NCBI GenBank assembly: GCA_020430005.1
Contig: JAGQKQ010000034.1
Coordinates: 1-12,410, forward strand
From: Candidatus Omnitrophota bacterium
Lineage (GTDB): Bacteria > Omnitrophota > Gorgyraeia > Zapsychrales > Zapsychraceae
Direction: 5' to 3'
DNA: 12,410 nucleotides
The position numbers and the translations under genes are program-made. Under the pieces are notes generated by a model. That model was not told the DNA's origin and ran no database searches. It saw only the letters and a program-made list of their open reading frames with translations. Positions 7,050 through 12,410 of this stretch are shown here, piece by piece. Numbering within the stretch: the stretch's first letter is position 1; each line of letters begins with the position of its first letter.

Positions 7050-8612
7050 TTACTGGGTGGGTTCTGCAGAGGAATCAGAAACGACATCATTCGCCACAAC
7101 ATCGGCTTCCAGTTCGGCGAGGCGGGCCTTTAGTTCTTCATGCTCTTGTTGCAATTCTTTAACCGCTTCAATCAATGGCGCAACTAGAGAAGCATATGAA
7201 ACAGATTTCATGCCTTCATTATCAGTCTTGACAACCTCAGGAAATACTTTTTCCACATCCTGAGCAACAACACCAATCTGTTTCTTTTGTTCTTTAGAAG
7301 GATCTTTCCATTGATAGCTCACCGGCTGAATAAGCGAAAGCTTTTCCAAGGGAGAATCGATAGGCTTGATATCTTTTTTCAGACGCTCATCTGATGGATT
7401 AAAAATACCTTGGGCAAAAGTATTACCTTGTACTTCAAGCCGGTTACCACTACCACCTGCGTTTCTCCCAAGACTGATTGGGCCATTTGAATTATATTGC
7501 AATACTAATGGATTCGCATCAATCCGTATTGGTTGAAAGAATGAGGCCCCTATATTCCAGGATACCATCGCGAGAAAATTTGGTGACGGATTTGCTTCTT
7601 CTTTGAATTCAATAAATGTTCCAAAATTTAAATCCCCAAAAACAAATTGCTCCCCGCGGAAGGTCCCCGCGACATGCAATTGGTCATCAGGATCAGACGT
7701 TCCAATACCAACCCTACCCCCAACCGCGTTCGTTTGCATTAAGACTTCACTTTGTGCTTGTATGTCTAACGGATGGTAAACAGACGAATCACCATTCCAA
7801 GCGCCAAATTCCACCGGATTAGCACCCCGCATATAACCATATATGGTATGGTAAGTCACTGTGGAACCACTCACTGTAGGACGCATTTCTGCCCGGATCT
7901 CATTCGCCTGCGCAATTTCCCTCACATGGAGCTGATTTCTGGGAGCGCTAACTCCAATTCCGACGATTCTTGAATTTGTCGGAACGGCTGGTGGAGATCC
8001 AAAAGGATCTATGTTAAATAAAATCTCTTCACCGTCTATACGGAGAGGTAAAAACACATTCGAAGATTGATTATTCGCGGAAACAGTTCCCGTAATAAAG
8101 CCAGGCCTGTTTGTTACCTGCATGCGAAAATGCTGAGTATCTGTTCCAATCTTCATCGTTTCCGCTTTAACGTTTCCCTCATAGGCATCATAATTGCTAC
8201 TATCCCACCAGGCTCCACGCACTTCTAAAGTTTCCTTCGGTGGATTAACCGTATTGATTCCCACCCGCAATGTATTGCTAAGATCATCTGCCATCACCGA
8301 GACAACCGGATTACCTCCAACAGTTGATTTCTTCCAAACGGCACCGATATTCGTCCAGGTGGAGGCAATACAAATTTGTAAGTCCTGAAGGGTCTCATCA
8401 TAATACACCATCCCTTCGGTACAGACAGGCGGCGGGCTTGGAGGCATAGACGCTAACGGATCTTCTCGCGGCCCCAAGCGCACACGATTGTAAATACCAA
8501 AAGGCGAAGGATGGTATGTGTTAACTTGTTGATCGGCCGACACCATATCCGTCAAGGGGAATGTCCCCAACATACCAACCAGCAGTAGCCATAAAAATAT
8601 TTTTTTACACAT
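7050..8612 (-). CDS. Secreted fibre-like protein with C-terminal Peptidase_S74 chaperone domain (third paralog)
   Basis: This 520-residue protein has a signal peptide (about 1-27, cut after VSA), the shared motif HPSPFGIYNRVRL (34-46), and a short N-terminal segment with a Cys pair (C64, C81). VGIG-type repeats follow at about 117, 217 and 301, with a degenerate copy at 381 (RLEVQG). The C-terminal S74 domain starts at SDERLKKDI (Ser407, Lys412); known S74 domains cut themselves just before this Ser after helping a trimeric fibre fold. IGVVAQDVEKVFPEV and SYASLVAPLIEAVKEL follow, then a heptad-rich tail likely to form a coiled coil and an acidic, Ser-rich end. If cut, the mature fibre would be about 380 residues. 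Its ATG overlaps the stop of the preceding paralog by one base (TAATG), which suggests coupled translation. Function is probably adhesive or surface-structural; the ligand is unknown. No other phage genes are nearby. Confidence 0.85.
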   Translation of the reverse strand: MCKKIFLWLLLVGMLGTFPLTDMVSADQQVNTYHPSPFGIYNRVRLGPREDPLASMPPSPPPVCTEGMVYYDETLQDLQICIASTWTNIGAVWKKSTVGGNPVVSVMADDLSNTLRVGINTVNPPKETLEVRGAWWDSSNYDAYEGNVKAETMKIGTDTQHFRMQVTNRPGFITGTVSANNQSSNVFLPLRIDGEEILFNIDPFGSPPAVPTNSRIVGIGVSAPRNQLHVREIAQANEIRAEMRPTVSGSTVTYHTIYGYMRGANPVEFGAWNGDSSVYHPLDIQAQSEVLMQTNAVGGRVGIGTSDPDDQLHVAGTFRGEQFVFGDLNFGTFIEFKEEANPSPNFLAMVSWNIGASFFQPIRIDANPLVLQYNSNGPISLGRNAGGSGNRLEVQGNTFAQGIFNPSDERLKKDIKPIDSPLEKLSLIQPVSYQWKDPSKEQKKQIGVVAQDVEKVFPEVVKTDNEGMKSVSYASLVAPLIEAVKELQQEHEELKARLAELEADVVANDVVSDSSAEPTQ

Positions 8613-10186
8613 TATTCTGTCGCCCTCAGTTCTTTTCGCTCTTCCAATATCCGGATATGTTCTTTTAACTCATCATTCTTTTTCTTTAGCGTATTAACCG
8701 CATCGATTAACGGCGCAACCATCTTGTCATATGATATTGCTTTATAACCATCCTGTCCCGGGAAGACAACCTCAGGAAAAACCTTTTCCACATCCTGGGC
8801 AATTAAGCCCAACTCTCTTTCATCTTCCTCTTTGGAGTCTTTCCATTGAAAATAAACCCCTTTTAACGATACAATTTTTTCGAGACTTTTCTCAAGGGGC
8901 TGAATATTTGTTTTCAGTTTGCGGTCAGATAGTGTCTCAGGTGGAACCACATTACCTGTATGACAAATATCTCCATTCACAGCCAGGGCCTGTGTTGGCG
9001 CGCTAAATCCGATCCCCACATTTCCAATAAGTCCCGGACCATTAAAATCGGCCAACTGGAGTCCCAAATTCGAGGAATCAATATCTAACCGCGTATAAGC
9101 CGCCGTAATCGGATTTCTAGAATAAATATTAACAAATCCTCCGGACTCACCAACGCTAAGATATTGATTGAAAGTAGGATTATCCACTCTTAAAGCACGA
9201 ATCACCGCCTTACCGGCCAAGTCCAATTTAGTCGCCGGATTGGTTGTCCCAATGCCAACATTTCCCCCGGAATTGACCTGAAAAGTTAGCGGACTTCCAT
9301 CCAGCTTCATTTTCATGATTTGATTCGGTGAAACAGATTGATCAAATCCTCCCATGACAATGGGGTCCGTTGTATTGTTTCCCGGTTCCATAAAAAGATA
9401 TCCATTAAACGTATAGTTACGGGCATGAATTCTATGCCCTTGCATTGCTTCCCGCACATCCAACATTTGTTGTGGGTTAGTCAGTCCAACCCCTACATTA
9501 CGATTAGCCGTCGGTAGACCCGCATCAATCGAAATTTCGGCCGGATCATCTCTTGTCTGTAATAATATATTTCGTCCTTCCAAAGATATCGGCAAGAATT
9601 GATTTGTCGAAGTCTTTTTGGCATCGACAAGCACTTGATTGTTAAAACTATTCATACGAATATGCCCATGCTCATCATCCGTATCCAGCCACGAGACTTT
9701 TCCTTCTTTGGTCAAAATAACACCCCGACTGCCAATGGCGGAAAAAACATCCAACTGGGGAGCAATGCCTCCAAAATTAGGCCCCGCGTCTTCATAAGCC
9801 TGGTCAACAAAACGGTTCACAATAGCATTCCATCCCATTAGATTACCGCCACCGCCCACTGCCGAATCCTGATCTTTCATCAACCGGACGTATTCAATGG
9901 AGTTGCCGACGTCCACGGTTCGTTCCCAGACCGATCCAACGGATTCCCATACCCCGGAAGAATTACAAATCTGCAAAGCCTGTTGAGTACTGTCATAATA
10001 AACTTCACCATAAACACAGGATAACGATGGAGGTCCGGATTGCGGAACCAAACGTAACCGGTCATAAGATCCAATGGGGGAGGGAATCACCGTTGAAAAG
10101 TTAACGGATTGTGCAGACACAATCGCCGGCTGCCATAACGCCATAAGCAACGTAAATTGTAAAATTGTCATTACTTTTCTTTTCAT
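8612..10186 (-). CDS. Secreted fibre-like protein with C-terminal Peptidase_S74 chaperone domain (second paralog)
   Basis: The 524-residue protein is laid out like its neighbours: a signal peptide cut near IVSA (25), the motif IPSPIGSYDRLRL (34-46), a Cys pair (C57, C74) around VYYDSTQQALQIC, and VGIG-type repeats at 231, 310 and 390. The spacing of 79 and 80 residues is strikingly regular. The first repeat found in the other two paralogs, near 120, is replaced by a Gly-rich stretch (GGGGNLMGWN). The S74 domain begins at SDRKLKTNI (Ser420, Lys425), followed by LGLIAQDVEKVFPEV, SYDKMVAPLIDAVNTL and a charged coiled-coil tail. Autocleavage would leave about 394 mature residues. ATG 10186 has GGA eight bases upstream and lies 12 bases after the stop of the first paralog; the 3' end overlaps the third paralog by one base. 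It is likely a surface or released fibre; the partner or ligand is unknown. Confidence 0.85.
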   Translation of the reverse strand: MKRKVMTILQFTLLMALWQPAIVSAQSVNFSTVIPSPIGSYDRLRLVPQSGPPSLSCVYGEVYYDSTQQALQICNSSGVWESVGSVWERTVDVGNSIEYVRLMKDQDSAVGGGGNLMGWNAIVNRFVDQAYEDAGPNFGGIAPQLDVFSAIGSRGVILTKEGKVSWLDTDDEHGHIRMNSFNNQVLVDAKKTSTNQFLPISLEGRNILLQTRDDPAEISIDAGLPTANRNVGVGLTNPQQMLDVREAMQGHRIHARNYTFNGYLFMEPGNNTTDPIVMGGFDQSVSPNQIMKMKLDGSPLTFQVNSGGNVGIGTTNPATKLDLAGKAVIRALRVDNPTFNQYLSVGESGGFVNIYSRNPITAAYTRLDIDSSNLGLQLADFNGPGLIGNVGIGFSAPTQALAVNGDICHTGNVVPPETLSDRKLKTNIQPLEKSLEKIVSLKGVYFQWKDSKEEDERELGLIAQDVEKVFPEVVFPGQDGYKAISYDKMVAPLIDAVNTLKKKNDELKEHIRILEERKELRATE

Positions 10187-10198
10187 GGCTAAAATCCG

Positions 10199-11749
10199 TT
10201 AATTCCGGCTCTCCAATCGTTGAATCCGTTCTTCAATCTCATCACTTTCCTTTTTTAATTCTTTAACTGCTTCCACGAGAGGGGCGACAAGTTTTCCATA
10301 GTCAACAGATTTATATCCTTCCGCGTCTTGTTTAATGATTTCGGGATAAACCTTCTCTACATCCTGGGCAACCACACCAATACTGAATGGATCATTTTCC
10401 TTATCCGTATTCCAATGATAATAAACTCCTCTGATCTGTTTAAAAAAATGTAAAGGATTATCGATAATCTGAATATCTTTCTTAAGATTCAGATCTGATG
10501 AATAAGTATTACTACCGTTTGAAAACATATCACCATTAATACTCAGCTTACAGGCAGGGTTTGAAACTCCCATTCCCACATTTCCTGAAGAAACTGTTTG
10601 AAGAAGAAGTCTCTGCCCCAAAAGTCTTAAAGTCTCGAATGTGCCAAATGTATCAACCGCGTCAATTTTCAGACCGGTGGTAGCAGAAGAAATATCAATT
10701 TTTCGTGATGATCCGGCCTTGCGCATAATCAAATTCTCTGCTCGAGTATCTTGTGACATCATCAATTTAACGGTACCATCTGCATGCGGACCGGTAACAC
10801 CTATTCCGACAAAGGGAGTTATAACAGATGGATAGGGTTGATAGATGGAAATATCCTGTCCCTCAAAGTTCGTATTCACATATGAGCCCGGGGCAATCCT
10901 ACCACCAAATTCTGCATAATCACCAGTGGCGGCCATATTCTCAGACGTCATATACGCATACCAATTCGTACCTCTATCGATGGCACGGAATTCTTTGGCT
11001 TCTATATTTTCCCGGACATGCAGCATACTTCTCGTGCCACCATCATAAATTCCTATACCAACATTACGGTTATTGCTTGGGGAACTGGAATGTTCTACTG
11101 TTGTTAGGTCTCTTGAGTTTAACAGGATCGGGTTACCATCTAGTTGAAGATCCTCAAATGTTCCATCATAAAGCGTCCCACCAGCATACGCGTGCCATGT
11201 AAGAAATCTAAAAAATGTTTTAGTAGCTTTATAAAATGGATGTCTATGACGTTCAAAAGATACAAGAATATGACTGTGGTGGTAAGGAGGTGAGGATCCC
11301 GTAATTAATCCTGAAGATTGTAAACGTCCTGTCAATATAGTTCCATTAACTTCAAATGTTTCACTAGGCGTTTCTGTGTTAACACCAACACGCAGGTTGG
11401 TCTCTTCCACAAAAACAGCATGCTCCTGATTTAAAGGGAACGGTTTATCGTGACCATGATGCTGGCTCCAGACACCACTGACGGTTTTCCAGTCATACGT
11501 ACCACCGCCTAAATCGGCACAGAATTGTACAGTTCCATCAATGCTGTTCATCAAGACCATCCCGACTTGGGTGGCATCGCAAGTTAACGATGTAGGATCA
11601 ATGGGCTGTAGGCGAAGTTTTTCATAAGCGCCATACGGTGAGGGGTAAAAGGAATCTAAAACAATACTCTTCGCGTCCGCAAAATGCGGAACAATAATCA
11701 TAAAACAGCCGATAACGATCAACCAGATTATTCGTAAAGAGTTCTTCAT
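10199..11749 (-). CDS. Secreted fibre-like protein with C-terminal Peptidase_S74 chaperone domain (first paralog)
   Basis: This 516-residue protein leads the three-gene cluster. The signal peptide is cut near FADA (26). The shared motif FYPSPYGAYEKLRL (34-47) follows, then a Cys pair (C57, C77). Repeats occur at 121 (VGVNTETP), 230 (VGIGIYDG), 314 (VGIGVTGP) and 391 (VGMGVSNP). The S74 domain starts at SDLNLKKDI (Ser418, Lys423), with IGVVAQDVEKVYPEI, SVDYGKLVAPLVEAVKEL and a coiled-coil end. Unlike the other two it carries two His-rich stretches (HHGH at 97-100; HHSH at 157-160 and HRH at 168-170) that could bind metal. The start has AGGA about 11 bases upstream, a weak site. A TATACT box lies 43 bases upstream of the ATG. 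It follows the STAS gene by 111 bases, so co-transcription with it is possible but unproven. The role is probably adhesive or structural. Confidence 0.85.
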   Translation of the reverse strand: MKNSLRIIWLIVIGCFMIIVPHFADAKSIVLDSFYPSPYGAYEKLRLQPIDPTSLTCDATQVGMVLMNSIDGTVQFCADLGGGTYDWKTVSGVWSQHHGHDKPFPLNQEHAVFVEETNLRVGVNTETPSETFEVNGTILTGRLQSSGLITGSSPPYHHSHILVSFERHRHPFYKATKTFFRFLTWHAYAGGTLYDGTFEDLQLDGNPILLNSRDLTTVEHSSSPSNNRNVGIGIYDGGTRSMLHVRENIEAKEFRAIDRGTNWYAYMTSENMAATGDYAEFGGRIAPGSYVNTNFEGQDISIYQPYPSVITPFVGIGVTGPHADGTVKLMMSQDTRAENLIMRKAGSSRKIDISSATTGLKIDAVDTFGTFETLRLLGQRLLLQTVSSGNVGMGVSNPACKLSINGDMFSNGSNTYSSDLNLKKDIQIIDNPLHFFKQIRGVYYHWNTDKENDPFSIGVVAQDVEKVYPEIIKQDAEGYKSVDYGKLVAPLVEAVKELKKESDEIEERIQRLESRN

Positions 11750-11860
11750 ACCGTTAAGATTCCTGTGGAATATCGATTAGCTTATATTACAAGTATACTA
11801 CATAATAATAAGAATATACAGCAAAGGAAGATACCAAAAATTTCCTTAAAAATCCGGCGA
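11750..11860 (-). promoter_or_regulatory. Intergenic leader of the S74 cluster with a possible -10 box
   Basis: The minus strand carries TATACT at 11797-11792, the same -10 hexamer as in the ligase and STAS promoters. Within 15-19 bases upstream there is no recognisable -35 and no TGn extension. A 6-bp AT-rich inverted repeat (AAGGAA 11824-11829 with TTCCTT 11842-11847) is too weak to call a terminator. Promoter activity here is a low-confidence inference. Confidence 0.3.
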
Positions 11861-12244
11861 TTATTGGGAGTTTTGCGTCAGGGCTTTGACGGCCTCCTCC
11901 TCCGACTCAAAAATCAGAACTTCCTTCTCTAATTTATAAATCTCCACCAGGCTTTTCAATTCCTCGGGCACATTCACAAAGGCGATAATATGGTTATGCT
12001 TTTCATGCTCATTGATCCGTTCCAGAATATTGGCCACCGTGGAGGTGTCGACATCCGTAACATTCTGGTAATCCACAAGGATACGAAGATTCTGGCGCTT
12101 ATAAATTTCATGCTTTTCGATGAGCTCGTCGATAAGAAACTGCGATTCCGGAAAGGTTTCGGCATTAATTACCCCTCCCATGCGGACAATAATCAGATTA
12201 TTGATTTCCTGGGCAATAAATGATGGCCGCTCTTGTTCCGTCAT
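11861..12244 (-). CDS. STAS-domain protein (SpoIIAA-like anti-anti-sigma factor family)
   Basis: The 127-residue protein is a single STAS domain. It has the family's alternating strand/helix pattern: an N-terminal strand INNLIIVRMGGVI, a central NLRILVDYQNV strand, then VDTSTVANILERI. Asp66-Thr67-Ser68-Thr69 aligns with the DSSG site of SpoIIAA, placing Ser68 at the residue that anti-sigma kinases phosphorylate; the usual Gly after it is Thr here. Such proteins free a sigma factor by binding its anti-sigma kinase, or act as scaffolds in stressosome-like or other phospho-switches. No anti-sigma kinase, phosphatase or sigma gene is in the window. AAAGGAG about nine bases before ATG 12244 is a strong ribosome site. 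The gene has its own promoter at 12272-12301 and lies upstream of the S74 cluster, whose expression it might influence; that link is only positional. Confidence 0.8.
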   Translation of the reverse strand: MTEQERPSFIAQEINNLIIVRMGGVINAETFPESQFLIDELIEKHEIYKRQNLRILVDYQNVTDVDTSTVANILERINEHEKHNHIIAFVNVPEELKSLVEIYKLEKEVLIFESEEEAVKALTQNSQ

Positions 12245-12271
12245 ATGTCTGACTCCTTTCTGGACATATCA

Positions 12272-12301
12272 AGTATAACATGATTTATTGTAATGACTTA
12301 A
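12272..12301 (-). promoter_or_regulatory. Extended -10 promoter of the STAS gene
   Basis: On the minus strand TGTTATACT (12280-12272) is an extended -10 element (TG, one base, then TATACT). A poor -35 (TTAAGT, 12301-12296) lies 18 bases further upstream, as is common when the extended element is present. The transcript would start near 12265, leaving a leader of about 20 bases with the AAAGGAG site. Confidence 0.55.
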
Positions 12302-12410
12302 CTCTTTCACAAAAATTTGCTTTTCCCTTATTATGGGGTATAATTGCTGTATTGTTACGTCGGAAAACGGTATTCGTCGGCGTAACTCGAATCGGTTATC
12401 GTTAAAGGGA
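12302..12410 (+). promoter_or_regulatory. Rightward promoter and leader running off the window
   Basis: A perfect TATAAT (12339-12344) on the plus strand has TTGCTT (12317-12322) 16 bases upstream, so a gene divergent from STAS probably starts just beyond the window. The leader carries an inverted repeat (GTTACG 12354-12359 with CGTAAC 12381-12386, 21-base loop) and two CGTCGG copies. It ends with AAAGGGA, which could be a ribosome site. No coding region is visible here. Confidence 0.45.

Noticed and set aside
10828..11202. 124-residue open frame on the plus strand
   Set aside because: It lies wholly antisense to the first S74 paralog, whose reading is supported by paralog similarity. Its translation is low-complexity and unlike any family I know.
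7050..11749. Prophage or phage tail module
   Set aside because: S74 domains and fibre repeats resemble tail fibres. However, all three proteins have signal peptides, and no capsid, tail tube, integrase, lysis or packaging genes are present; the neighbours are metabolic and signalling genes.
11824..11847. Terminator between the STAS gene and the S74 cluster
   Set aside because: The inverted repeat is only 6 bp, AT-rich and without a clear T-run, so it is too weak to call.

Overview
All nine protein-coding genes lie on the minus strand, so the window reads biologically from right to left. They form three blocks: a STAS-domain gene followed by three tandem secreted fibre-like proteins with C-terminal Peptidase_S74 (endosialidase-type chaperone) domains; a receiver-only response regulator followed by an exported alpha/beta hydrolase; and a fatty-acid activation and beta-oxidation operon (acyl-CoA ligase, thiolase, FadB/FadJ-type multifunctional enzyme). 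There are no rRNA or tRNA genes, CRISPR arrays, recognisable transposase genes or phage structural, packaging or lysis genes. Every intergenic gap is under 300 bases.

Organism. The DNA is moderately AT-rich, with Shine-Dalgarno-led genes and Sec-type signal peptides, and looks like a free-living bacterium with a fatty-acid oxidation route. The secreted proteins share a motif just after the signal peptide (YPSPYGxYxxLRL-like) followed by VGIGTxxPxxxLxVxG repeats. I associate this pattern with uncultured lineages such as Omnitrophota or Elusimicrobiota, but that is memory-based inference and is not proven here.

Layout, right to left. At about 12302-12410 there is a probable rightward promoter leading out of the window. 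The STAS gene (12244-11861) has its own extended -10 promoter. Three paralogous S74 genes follow (11749-10199, 10186-8612, 8612-7050). They are packed with a 12-nt gap and then a one-base TAATG overlap, so they are probably co-transcribed and partly translationally coupled. Next come a single-domain response regulator (6931-6551) and, just after its stop codon, an exported lipase-like hydrolase (6525-5134). A good sigma70-type promoter at 5048-5075 then drives the acyl-CoA ligase (4994-3519), the thiolase (3444-2167) and the multifunctional enzyme (2164-44). The ligase-thiolase gap holds interleaved inverted repeats. A perfect 26-base palindrome lies just beyond the last gene, at the window edge.

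How the genes may work together. Ligase, hydratase/dehydrogenase and thiolase supply beta-oxidation except for the acyl-CoA dehydrogenase step, which is not in the window. The exported hydrolase next door could release the fatty acids the operon consumes; this is inference from proximity only. The three S74 proteins look like a family of cell-exported, self-processing, probably trimeric fibres built from modules of about 80 residues. They are the most unusual content of the window, because S74 chaperone domains are best known from phage tail fibres and nothing else here is phage-like.
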